From: Pontibacter diazotrophicus | GTDB taxonomy: Bacteria; Bacteroidota; Bacteroidia; Cytophagales; Hymenobacteraceae | Assembly (NCBI RefSeq): GCF_003367245.1 | Contig: NZ_QRGR01000027.1 | Location: 22,966-86,965 of the forward strand | Direction: 5' to 3' | Length of the DNA: 64,000 nucleotides | Part shown: piece after piece, positions 50,864 to 59,900 of the stretch | How the letters are laid out: each line of letters starts with the position of its first letter | Numbering within the stretch: position 1 is the stretch's first letter | Position numbers and translations under genes: made by a program | The notes under the pieces: model-generated | What the model saw: only the letters and a program-made list of their open reading frames with translations | What the model was told of the DNA's origin: nothing | Database searches by the model: none

Positions 50864-53800
50864 TTAGAAGTCGTAGCCCAGGGTGATGTAGAATTTAGGA
50901 CCTGTGCGGTGATCTTCCGCCTCGCCCCATGCTACATCGAGCTTTCCATAAACCCCTAATACCGTAGTGCGCGCACCCACGCCATACCCTACCAGGAACG
51001 GATTTCGGTAGTTGATAACTTCAATTTCAAAATTATCACGCTCTGTCGGGCTGATAACGCCACCAATCACTCGGGTGTTGATAGAGTTGTTTCCTGAGAA
51101 GGGGTTATCACCATCATAGGCAGAGCCAGCATCAGCAAAGCCAACCAACTGCAGGTTACGGAAGAAGCCTGAAGCAATTGGCCCGTTGTACAGGTATTGT
51201 ACAATAGGCACCCGCAACTCTGCATTGGCCAGCAGGTGGCGGTTACCACTGCGCACATTAAAGTTGAAGCCGCGCAACGGTGTGATGTACTCCAGGTAAA
51301 ATAAGTCTGCAGGAGAGCTGATCTCTACGTCATTCAATTCTGCGCTTTCATCTTCATCTGCCAGCAGCCAGTTATCCATTCCTCCAATCAGGAACTGCTT
51401 GGTAGAGTTACCGAAGAAAGCCCCATAGCTGATGCGCGTGGCAAAAACAATCTGCCGGTGAATTTTAAGGTAATTTCTGAAATCAACATACAACTTACTG
51501 AAATTACCCTGTGAGCCTTCAAGACCCTTCAGCGATAGCAAGCCTATCTTCAGACGAGTGCCCTCCAGCATATTAATACCGGTTCTTACGCTGTTGTCGT
51601 ACACCATCTCCACGTTACCGCCCCAGAGATTTTCAAGGGTATCCGGCACAAAAAAGTCGGTTAAGTAGGTGAAGCGGGTGCTTACCAGCTTCGGCATAAC
51701 ACGTAAGCTGGTGCTGTGGCTGAGCGGGTACTCTATGACTGGGGATACTTCGTTTTTCGCAAAGCGTACCTCCGAACCAGGCGAATTCAGAAGGCCTCCG
51801 ACCAAGGTTTTGCGCTCAAACTGCACGCCAATATCTACACGGTTCTTCAGGTTCATGTACTCTGCCCAGAAATTACTCGTTTCCAAATCGGTACGCAGGA
51901 AGGCAGTACCCCGGATGTGGTGGTTCTCGAAGAGGTCGCTCATGTTTACACCGCCTACAAAGCCAAAACCCAGCAGTGGGTCGGCGTGCACCGAAGTCAC
52001 GATTTCCTGCACGCTAAAGCGCAGGTCATAGTCCAGTGGTCCCAGCATCTGTAAAGGCCTGGCGGCAGTGGCTCTGCGTACTGGCGCCTGTTGCGGCTCC
52101 ACTTCTTCCTCAGCAGCTTCATTATCAAACTCGTAGTTATCAATGTCTACTTCGCCTGTCTTGCGACTTGGGCTACTTCTCCTGGTAACAGTATTATTGT
52201 CTTCTTCTACAATCTTACGCACATTAGACGTTGCATTCTGAGCTGTGCGGGCACGGGTTTCCAGGATGATCTGCCGCGATGTTTTAGGCAGTTCTGCCAG
52301 CGAGGTAGGCGAGAAATCCGGCAACAGGTACACAAAGTTGCGCGACTCATCTTTGGCAACCACAGCCAGCACGTTTGTCGAGGGCACATAATCATACTCC
52401 TCTATACCCTGTACAAAGTTTGTAACCGGGCTACTGGCACCTGTAGCAAGATCATAGCGATAAAGGCTACGGATACCGCTTTGCTCACTCAGGTAAATCA
52501 GGTTACCATCCTGAGTTGCCTTTGGCTGTAGTTCACTGGCAATAGAAGTTGTCAGTTGCCGGATATCGGCATCAGGGCCTTGCTGCTGCAGCAGGAAAAT
52601 ATCGTAGTTGTTTACCACGCTGCCGAAGCTGGGAGCAGCTGCATTGCCTGTTGTATCCACCCATCGGTTGGAGCTGAAGGCTATACCCGCATTGTTCCGG
52701 AGGAAAGTAGGACTCAGGTCATCAAAAATGTCGTTTGTAAGCTGCTGCTGCAGGCGGCCATTGGCACGTAGCAGAAACAGGTCTGTCTGGCCGTTGCGGA
52801 CAGCACTTACCACAATGTTCTGCCCGTCCTCGGAATAGCTCATGCTGCGCACCTGCGAGAATGGCTCCAGCACAGTGCCCTGGGTTGTCAGGTTCTCCAC
52901 AAAAGGAATGATAGAGAAGCGATCCCGGGCATCTACCTGGCGCAGCATCATCTTACCCCGCCTGGCCTCTACAAAACCAAGTTGCGTGTTAGAACGCCAT
53001 GCCAGCACCGGCGTCTTGTAATCTACCTTCTGATCTCTGCTCTTGTAGCCGGCACGCCATACCATACGGTCTTTTTTGCTGCGCACATCCTGCACAAATA
53101 TTTTAAAGATGCCGTTGTCGTTTTTCACATAAGCCAGCAGGGTGCCATTTGGGTTCAGCACCGGCTCCCCGTAATAATGGCCTTCTTTGTTCTTTTTGAA
53201 CAGCTTTTTATCGTCCTGCAATGCCACCAACTCGCCGCCGGCACCCGTGTTTATCTGTATATAGTAGTTGTACCAATCCTGCAGGAAGCGGTTGTAAGGG
53301 ATGTTAAGGCTGCTGGTTATTCCTATTTCCACATCACGGGTGATGCGGGTCAGGTTCAGGATGTTCTGGATGGCCGTATAGCCGTAGCGCTCGGCGATGT
53401 AGTTCCAGACAGACTGCCCGGTAAGTTCCGGGTTGATGGCGAAGAGTTTTTCAGGGCGGCGCCTTTCCTGCTGCTGGTTTTGCAGCATGTTGCGCATGTA
53501 ATTGTCCATCTCAATGCTCCAGCCTTCTGCTGTGTAAGCGGCCACTCCGCTGATGAACCACTCCGGCAGGCGCAGCAGGTAACTGCTCTGGAGGGCCTCT
53601 TTCAGACTACCGCCATACATCATGTCGTTCATCAGCAGCTCCGTCAGCTCATAACTCAGGTCGGTTTTGAATTCAGTCTGGGTTCCTTCATAGGCCAGCT
53701 CTATCTTGCTTTTCATAAAGAGCGTTTCGCCACCGGTCTGGTACTGGTCGCTGTTCAGGCCGATGTTGCTCTGGAGCAGGTCTGTAGGGGAGTTATACAG

Positions 53801-54073
53801 GATGAGCGTAATTTTGGAGTAAGGGTAATAGCCAATGAGGCTGGTCACCCGCCGTAACTCTTTCTCGGCATACTCCGCAGCATTCTTGGCTGTCTCCTGC
53901 CCACCCTGGTAAAAGTAGACGTTAAAGTTCTGGGTGCTGTAGAGCTTCCAGTCGAAATTCTTATATTGGATCCGGCTTTTACCGAAGGGATCGCGGTTTG
54001 GCTGCGCCTGCAGGGCATTACCCATCCATGAGCAGAGCACAAACAGCAACAAAAGCCTTATAGAAAAACGCAT
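50864..54073 (-). CDS. Giant TolB-like propeller protein with C-terminal outer-membrane barrel
   Basis: A 1069-residue exported protein with a signal peptide (IRLLLLFVLCSWMGNALQA). After an N-terminal region resembling gluzincin-type peptidase-MA proteins (FNVYFYQGGQETAKNAAEYA, without a visible HExxH), several PD40/TolB-type propeller repeats follow. Examples are VLNPNGTLLAYVKNDNGIFK, VRSMSYSEDGQNIVVSAVRN and DDLSPTFLRNNAGIAFSSNR. The last 350 residues look like an Omp85-type surface-antigen barrel (VGYGVGARTTVLGVYGKLDV, ending GPKFYITLGYDF). Its role is unknown; a scaffold linking periplasm and outer membrane is inference. It lies 19 bp after the DAO-type oxidase and 10 bp before the serine hydrolase, on the same strand. 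Confidence 0.8.
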   Translation of the reverse strand: MRFSIRLLLLFVLCSWMGNALQAQPNRDPFGKSRIQYKNFDWKLYSTQNFNVYFYQGGQETAKNAAEYAEKELRRVTSLIGYYPYSKITLILYNSPTDLLQSNIGLNSDQYQTGGETLFMKSKIELAYEGTQTEFKTDLSYELTELLMNDMMYGGSLKEALQSSYLLRLPEWFISGVAAYTAEGWSIEMDNYMRNMLQNQQQERRRPEKLFAINPELTGQSVWNYIAERYGYTAIQNILNLTRITRDVEIGITSSLNIPYNRFLQDWYNYYIQINTGAGGELVALQDDKKLFKKNKEGHYYGEPVLNPNGTLLAYVKNDNGIFKIFVQDVRSKKDRMVWRAGYKSRDQKVDYKTPVLAWRSNTQLGFVEARRGKMMLRQVDARDRFSIIPFVENLTTQGTVLEPFSQVRSMSYSEDGQNIVVSAVRNGQTDLFLLRANGRLQQQLTNDIFDDLSPTFLRNNAGIAFSSNRWVDTTGNAAAPSFGSVVNNYDIFLLQQQGPDADIRQLTTSIASELQPKATQDGNLIYLSEQSGIRSLYRYDLATGASSPVTNFVQGIEEYDYVPSTNVLAVVAKDESRNFVYLLPDFSPTSLAELPKTSRQIILETRARTAQNATSNVRKIVEEDNNTVTRRSSPSRKTGEVDIDNYEFDNEAAEEEVEPQQAPVRRATAARPLQMLGPLDYDLRFSVQEIVTSVHADPLLGFGFVGGVNMSDLFENHHIRGTAFLRTDLETSNFWAEYMNLKNRVDIGVQFERKTLVGGLLNSPGSEVRFAKNEVSPVIEYPLSHSTSLRVMPKLVSTRFTYLTDFFVPDTLENLWGGNVEMVYDNSVRTGINMLEGTRLKIGLLSLKGLEGSQGNFSKLYVDFRNYLKIHRQIVFATRISYGAFFGNSTKQFLIGGMDNWLLADEDESAELNDVEISSPADLFYLEYITPLRGFNFNVRSGNRHLLANAELRVPIVQYLYNGPIASGFFRNLQLVGFADAGSAYDGDNPFSGNNSINTRVIGGVISPTERDNFEIEVINYRNPFLVGYGVGARTTVLGVYGKLDVAWGEAEDHRTGPKFYITLGYDF

Positions 54074-54092
54074 GCGCTTAAAGTTGATGGTT

Positions 54093-55166
54093 TTAGTGTT
54101 TTATATAGTCGTAATATAACGATAAATAACGTGATATTCGTATGTCCGGCATCACCTCTCCCTCTCCGGCCAGCGCTGCCGCAAATTGTTGCGCTAGGTA
54201 AGGCGCCATCTGCACACCTTTAGATCCCATGCCGTTAAAGACACTCAACTGCGGGTACTGCGGGTGCCTGCCAGCCAACGGTTTCCGGTCGCGAACAGCA
54301 GGCCTGATGCCCGCCTGGTGGTGTATCATGCTAAAGTGCTGTGAGGTAATCTGGCTAAAGCGCTCTGCAAGCTCCTGCTGCCCTTCCGGGCTTGGCTGCT
54401 CGTCCGGCTGCCGCCAGTTATAGGTGGCGCCTACCTTGAATCGGCTTCCCCCTATCGGAACAACGTAAACACCTTTGTTATAGATGCATTCCGGGTTAAA
54501 ATTCTCTGCCTCCACCTCCAGCACCTCTCCTTTAGTAGGATGAATAGGCAACCATTTGAAATATGGGTTGTTTACGACCTGAAATCCCTCACAAAAAACC
54601 AGGTGGTCAGCTTCTTCTTCCTTATACCTCACCCCATGCTCCGTAAGTTGCAGCTCCTCCATGTCAAATCGCTCCGGCCGTAGCAGCCCCTGGGCCAGTA
54701 GTTCTTCTGTGAGCAGGTCCAGCATGTCCTCTACCAGCAGGTTGCCGCCCCTGCCAATCATGATGCCGCCGTATGGGTCCTGTATGGAGGGATTATTAAT
54801 ACTCTGTGTATGGGTGGCCAGGATAAAATCATTCCATCCCTCGCTGGCGCTTTTGGCCATCCAGGTGTTTTGCTCCTCTATAGAAGAGAAGATTTTATAG
54901 ATAGGCTTATGTATAAAGAGCTCCCGACCGAAATGCGCCTCCAGTTCATCGTAAAAAGCATCGGCGGCGGGTATAAATTCATCTGCCAGCCACGACTTGG
55001 CGAAGCGCTTGCCGGCAATAGGGTTCAGCAAACCGGCGGCTACCCGCGAGGCTCCGCTGGGCCTCGGCTCATCAATTACCAACACCCGATGGCCGCGCTT
55101 GCGTAAGGTATAGCTTAGGATGGCTCCGGCCAAACCATGCCCTACAAGGATAAAATCGTATTTCAT
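54093..55166 (-). CDS. FAD-dependent DAO-family oxidoreductase
   Basis: A 357-residue oxidase of the D-amino acid oxidase/glycine oxidase family. The FAD-binding Rossmann motif is present but unusual, reading VGHGLAGAILSYTLRKRG with GHGLAG in place of GGGxxG. The second-strand acidic end VLVIDEPRPSG is normal. C-terminal motifs include HHQAGIRPAVRDRKPLAG and VFNGMGSKGVQMAPYLAQQF. The substrate is unknown, but D-amino acids or sarcosine-like amines fit the family. It starts at the ATG 55166, the first gene of the minus-strand trio with the giant protein and the serine hydrolase. Confidence 0.88.
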   Translation of the reverse strand: MKYDFILVGHGLAGAILSYTLRKRGHRVLVIDEPRPSGASRVAAGLLNPIAGKRFAKSWLADEFIPAADAFYDELEAHFGRELFIHKPIYKIFSSIEEQNTWMAKSASEGWNDFILATHTQSINNPSIQDPYGGIMIGRGGNLLVEDMLDLLTEELLAQGLLRPERFDMEELQLTEHGVRYKEEEADHLVFCEGFQVVNNPYFKWLPIHPTKGEVLEVEAENFNPECIYNKGVYVVPIGGSRFKVGATYNWRQPDEQPSPEGQQELAERFSQITSQHFSMIHHQAGIRPAVRDRKPLAGRHPQYPQLSVFNGMGSKGVQMAPYLAQQFAAALAGEGEVMPDIRISRYLSLYYDYIKH

Positions 55167-55279
55167 CAGGCCAAGTTACGAGATGTACAGGTGAAATTTG
55201 TAACTTAGAAGCTGATTTTGCGCTCGCCCGTCAGCGTTTGCAAAAACAGAATTTAAACAAGCTCTCAAACCTAAAAACT

Positions 55280-55915
55280 ATGAAAGTTACCTGCCTTACT
55301 TTTAATCCATTCCAGGAAAACACTTATATCCTGCACGACGACAAAAACGAATGCGTGGTAATTGACCCGGGCTGCTATGAAAAGCAGGAGCGCGAGCAGC
55401 TAAAAAACTACATAGAAGAGAACGGGCTGAAAGTGGTGCGCCTCTTAAACACCCACTGCCATATAGACCACGTGCTGGGCAATAAGTTTGTGGCTGACAC
55501 TTACAAGGTGGGGCTGGAGATTCACCCTGACGATGAGCAGACACTGCGTGCTATACCGGCCTATGCCCCCTCTTATGGCTTTCAGATGTACGAGGAGGTG
55601 TTGCCAACTGCCTTCCTGCAGGAAGGCGATGTGGTGACCTTCGGCGAAACAGAACTGCAGGTGCTGTTTACGCCTGGTCATGCGCCGGGGCATGTGGTAT
55701 TTTACAACGGCCCGGAAAAAATCTGCATCGGAGGCGATGTGCTGTTCCAGAACAGCATTGGCCGCACCGATTTGCCTGGTGGCAATCATGAAACACTGAT
55801 AAACAGTATAAAATCTAAACTTTTTGCGCTGCCTGATGAGGTAACTGTTTACCCCGGCCACGGACCAGAAACTACCATCGGGCACGAACGCAACAACAAC
55901 CCCTTTCTGCGGTAG
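55280..55915 (+). CDS. Metallo-beta-lactamase-fold hydrolase, glyoxalase II-like
   Basis: A 211-residue cytosolic MBL protein. The zinc motif is NTHCHIDHVLG (HxHxDH), with further ligands in TPGHAPGHVVFYNG (His), IGGDVLF (Asp) and VYPGHGPETT (His). It opens MKVTCLTFNPFQENTYIL, the common start of the YcbL/glyoxalase II-type group, which hydrolyses thioesters. The ATG at 55280 is preferred over an in-frame TTG at 55238 that would add 14 residues unlike the family. The gene is divergent from the DAO-type operon and followed closely by pssA. Confidence 0.93.
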   Translation: MKVTCLTFNPFQENTYILHDDKNECVVIDPGCYEKQEREQLKNYIEENGLKVVRLLNTHCHIDHVLGNKFVADTYKVGLEIHPDDEQTLRAIPAYAPSYGFQMYEEVLPTAFLQEGDVVTFGETELQVLFTPGHAPGHVVFYNGPEKICIGGDVLFQNSIGRTDLPGGNHETLINSIKSKLFALPDEVTVYPGHGPETTIGHERNNNPFLR

Positions 55916-55942
55916 CCCCGGTGGCTGCCCTTGCACCCTTAT

Positions 55943-56650
55943 ATGATGAAACACATCCCTAACGCCATTACCTGCCTTAACCTGTTTTCAGGCTGCCTGG
56001 CGCTGTATTTTGCTTTTCATGGCGAACTGGTTACCGCTGCCTACCTGGTAGGTTTAGCCGCTGTATTCGATTACCTCGATGGCATGGTGGCCCGCGTTAT
56101 GAAGGCTTATTCAGAGATCGGGAAGCAACTGGACTCGCTGGCCGACATGGTGTCTTTTGGTGTAGTGCCCGGCACCATTATGTTTATTCTGTTGCAAAGA
56201 TCCGACGCTACTTTGTTTGGTATATCGGCGGACGTGGTGGCTTTCTTTGGTTTTCTGATCACGGTTTTCTCGGCGCTGCGCCTGGCCAAGTTTAATATCG
56301 ACACCCGCCAGACCACCTCGTTTATCGGGTTACCCACACCGGCCTGCACCCTGTTTGTGGCATCACTGCCGCTCATTCTGGAGCACGGCACCTTAACGCA
56401 TTCCGAAGTTATCCTGAACCCCTGGGTACTGCTGGTGCTTACCGTGCTGCTCTCGTTCCTGCTGGTGGCGGAGTTGCCTTTGTTTGCCCTTAAGTTCACA
56501 AACCTGAGCTGGCAGGACAATTCCCTGCGGTTTATTTTCATAGGTTTGTCGGTTATCTTACTGGCTCTTCTTAAATTCGCAGCCATACCACTAATTATAG
56601 TGCTGTATGTACTTTTGTCTTTCATCAAAAAAACCTCACACTCATCATGA
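55943..56650 (+). CDS. pssA: CDP-diacylglycerol-serine O-phosphatidyltransferase
   Basis: A roughly 235-residue integral membrane enzyme that makes phosphatidylserine, the precursor of phosphatidylethanolamine. The CDP-alcohol phosphotransferase motif is present with its spacing: DGMVARVMKAYSEIG followed by QLDSLADMVSFGVVPG. The N-terminal helix (HIPNAITCLNLFSGCLALYF) and about six further hydrophobic segments fit PssA of Bacteroidota. Starting at the ATG 55943 (or 55946) avoids an upstream TTG at 55931. Its last codons overlap the start of purS by 4 nt. Confidence 0.93.
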   Translation: MMKHIPNAITCLNLFSGCLALYFAFHGELVTAAYLVGLAAVFDYLDGMVARVMKAYSEIGKQLDSLADMVSFGVVPGTIMFILLQRSDATLFGISADVVAFFGFLITVFSALRLAKFNIDTRQTTSFIGLPTPACTLFVASLPLILEHGTLTHSEVILNPWVLLVLTVLLSFLLVAELPLFALKFTNLSWQDNSLRFIFIGLSVILLALLKFAAIPLIIVLYVLLSFIKKTSHSS

Positions 56651-56898
56651 AATTTGTTGCTGAAATTGATATAATGCCTCGTCCGGAACTGTTAGACCCA
56701 CAAGGCAAAGCCGTATTACTGGGCCTGGAGCATTTAGGCTTGGATCAGGTGGATGACGTGCGCATTGGCAAGCATATTACACTGCAGTTAGAAGCGGAAA
56801 CAGAAGAGATAGCCCGTGAAAAAGTGGAGAAAGCTTGCAATAAGCTGTTGGCTAACCTGATCATGGAGTCTTTCACTTATGAGCTGAAGCAGGCGTAG
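56647..56898 (+). CDS. purS: Phosphoribosylformylglycinamidine synthase subunit PurS
   Basis: An 83-residue small subunit that holds PurL and PurQ together. The pattern KFVAEIDIMPRPELLDPQGK, then GLDQVDDVRIGKHITLQLEA, matches the PurS fold (KVTV..kp.vlDPqG.t...l..lG...v..vr.GK). The ATG overlaps the pssA stop codon, so it is coupled to pssA rather than to purQ (48887), which is about 7 kb away. Together PurS and PurQ imply the small-PurL type of enzyme. A stem-loop terminator follows. Confidence 0.94.
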   Translation: MKFVAEIDIMPRPELLDPQGKAVLLGLEHLGLDQVDDVRIGKHITLQLEAETEEIAREKVEKACNKLLANLIMESFTYELKQA

Positions 56899-56927
56899 CA
56901 CATAGCTGAAGTACAATAAATTAGCCG

Positions 56928-56935
56928 TATATTTG
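56928..56935 (+). promoter_or_regulatory. -7 promoter box before porU
   Basis: TATATTTG matches TAnnTTTG. The transcript would start near 56941, just ahead of the hairpin at 56947-56982. Confidence 0.5.
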
Positions 56936-56946
56936 TTGATAAAATA

Positions 56947-56985
56947 ACTCATACAGCCGCACACTTGTACGGCTGTATGAGTTTT
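56947..56985 (+). terminator. Stem-loop ending purS and overlapping the porU start region
   Basis: A 13-bp perfect stem (56947-56959 with 56970-56982, arm ACTCATACAGCCG) is followed by TTTT. The ATG at 56977-56979 lies inside the right arm. It can act as the purS terminator and, if porU is transcribed from the box upstream, as a 5' hairpin. Confidence 0.75.
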
Positions 56986-59900
56986 ATGAAAGTAAGTATA
57001 CCGGAGATTATCATGTGGATGTGGCCTTCCCGATGGGTTTACGTATGCACGCTTCTATTGCTGAGCTTACTGACAGTAGCGGCACAGGCTCAAACGCCTG
57101 CTATTACGGTTACCCTGCAGTGGCAGGGCCAGGCAACAGTACTCCCCACCCGTAGCACATCCGGCAAAGTACCTACTTTTGCAGGGGCCTCCCTCGACCC
57201 CGTAAAAGGACTTCCTTATTACCGCCTGCAATTGCCGGGCCCCAATACCCGCAGCCTCACATTAACAGAAACAGCATACCAGCCTTTTGCTGATGCCGAA
57301 CAAAGACTCTTCGGGAACTACCTGTTTCCTGCCGAGCCACAGGTGCCGATAAGCCGGGCTACACAGAATAAACAGCCGGTAAGCATCGCTTCCATACTTC
57401 CTGTCCGCCGCAACCCCGGCAGCAACCAACTGGAGAAGCTGGTCAGCTTTAGCTACACCTACACTCCGGAAGAAACCAACACACCTCTTGCCCGTGCTAC
57501 AGGCAATCACGGTACCGGCAGCTTTGCCGCTTCCTCTGTGCTTAGCTCCGGAGAGTGGTATAGACTGGCCGTCACGGCATCCGGCATACATAAGATTGAT
57601 AAAAGTGTACTGCAGGAACTCGGCATCAGCACACAAAGCATCGACCCCGGTAAAATTCAGGTGTATGGCAACGGAGGAGGTATGCTGCCACAGCCTAACA
57701 GCACCGCCCGCCCCGATGACCTGCAGGAGAACGCTGTTCTGGTGGCCGGTGAAGCTGACGGAAAGTTTGATGATGGCGATTATGTACTCTTCTATGCCCA
57801 GGGGCCTCACACCTGGAACTATAACGCCACCGAAGAACAATTTGAACATACCTACAACGTCTACTCCGACACGGCTTTTTACTTTCTCCGGGTAAATCAT
57901 ACCGCCGGGGCACGCGTTGGTTCCCGTGGGCAAACAACAGGGGCCACGCGGAGCATCAGCACCTATAATGAGCGCCTGTTTTACGAAAAGGACCTGAAGA
58001 ATATGGTGTACTCGGGCCGGGAATGGTATGGCGAAGAGTTCAGTAGCTTTAACGCCTCCCGTGAGTTTTCCTTTGCCGTTTCTGATGTAGTGCCGAACTC
58101 AATGGTAAAGCTGACCGCTTTCCTGATGGCCAACTCCCCCGCCAGTTCCTCCTTCTCCTTACAGTTAAACGGCCATAACCTGGGCACGCAATCCATCGCT
58201 AGCCGGGGCACCTATAACTATCATCCGGAAGGCTCCAACAGCATTAAAACCTATAGTACGAATCAGCAGGTCTTGGGCAATGCGACTGATTATAAAGTAA
58301 ACCTGAATTTCAGCACTGGTGGCAGTTCTACCTCGCTGGGTTATCTCAATTACCTGGAGCTGAACTATGAGCGCCAGCTAAAACTATACGGTGCGCAAAC
58401 CAGTTTCCGGTCTGTGGCAAGTATGGGGGCACCTGTCAGCAATTTTACGATAGCCGAAGCACCTGCTGGTATCACTGTCTGGGATGTTACCAATCCGTTG
58501 CAGCCCGTGGTGCAGGAAATCAGCAACGGCAGCTTTAGCGCCCCCACAGATGTGCTGCGGGAGTTTGTGATGTTCCAGGAGAGCGGCATCAGCTCCAAAC
58601 CAGTAGCGGTGGGCAAGGTAGCTAACCAGAACCTGCACAGCGTAAATGCAGACGGCGCGCTTGATTTTGTGATTGTGGCGCACCCGGCCTTTCTGCAGGA
58701 AGCAAACAGACTGGCGGCTCACCGGGCGCAGCACAGCAATATGCAGGTGCAGGTGTTTACGCCTGCCCAGATATACAACGAGTTCTCTTCCGGGGCACAG
58801 GATGTAACAGCTATCCGTGATTTTATGCGCATGGTGCACAGCCGCAGCAGCAAAAGCGGCGACGATGTACTTTACCTTCTGCTCTTTGGCGACGCGTCCT
58901 ACGACTATAAAAACAGGATGCGCAACAACACCAACTTTGTGCCGGTGTATGAGTCGCGGGAATCGCTGCACCCTATCACCAGTTACTCCTCAGAAGATTA
59001 CTTTGGCTTTTTAGATGAGGAGGAAGGCGAGTGGGCGGAAAATGCATCAGGCGACCACCTGCTGGACATTGGCATCGGGCGCTTACCGGTTAAAACAGTT
59101 GCTGAGGCGGCAACCATGGTAGATAAAATCATCTCTTACGACAGCCCTAGCCACTTTGGTAAATGGCGCAGCCAGGTTACGTTTGTTTCCGATGACGGGG
59201 ACTTCAATGAGCACCAGAATGATGCCGAGCATTTGGCCAACTATGTGGAGAGCACATTTCCTGCTTATCAGCCCAACAAAATATATGTAGACCTGTACCC
59301 GCAGCAGGCGGTTGCGAACGGCCAGCGGGTGCCGGAAGCCTCTTCTGCCATAGATAAAGCAGTAGAACAAGGCTCCCTCATCATCAACTATACCGGCCAC
59401 GGAAACGAAGTTAGCTGGACAGCAGAGCAAATCCTGACGATGCAGCAGATAAGTAGTTGGAAGAATAAAAACAAGCTTACCTTTTTCCTGACCGCTACCT
59501 GCGAGTTCGGCCGCTATGATGATCCGGCCAGGGCATCGGGAGCAGAAGTAGTTCTGCTCCATGAAGAGGGCGGCGCCATTGGGCTTGTCACAACCACCCG
59601 CCCTGTTTACTCCAATGGCAACCGGGTACTGAACCGAAACTTCTTCAAGAATGCTTTCACGCCCTTAGGCAATCGTATGCCGCGCCTCGGAGACCTGGTG
59701 CTTCACACCAAAAACAACAGCATTACGGATAACATCAGCGGCTCCACGGGAGTAAATAACCGCAACTTCTCACTTCTCAGCGACCCGTCCCTGCAGCTAG
59801 CGTACCCGCAGCTTCAGGCCCAGATCACCAGCATAAATGGCAGCCAGGCTGCTACAGATACACTCCAGGCGCTAAGCAAAACCACGCTGAAAGGACAGAT

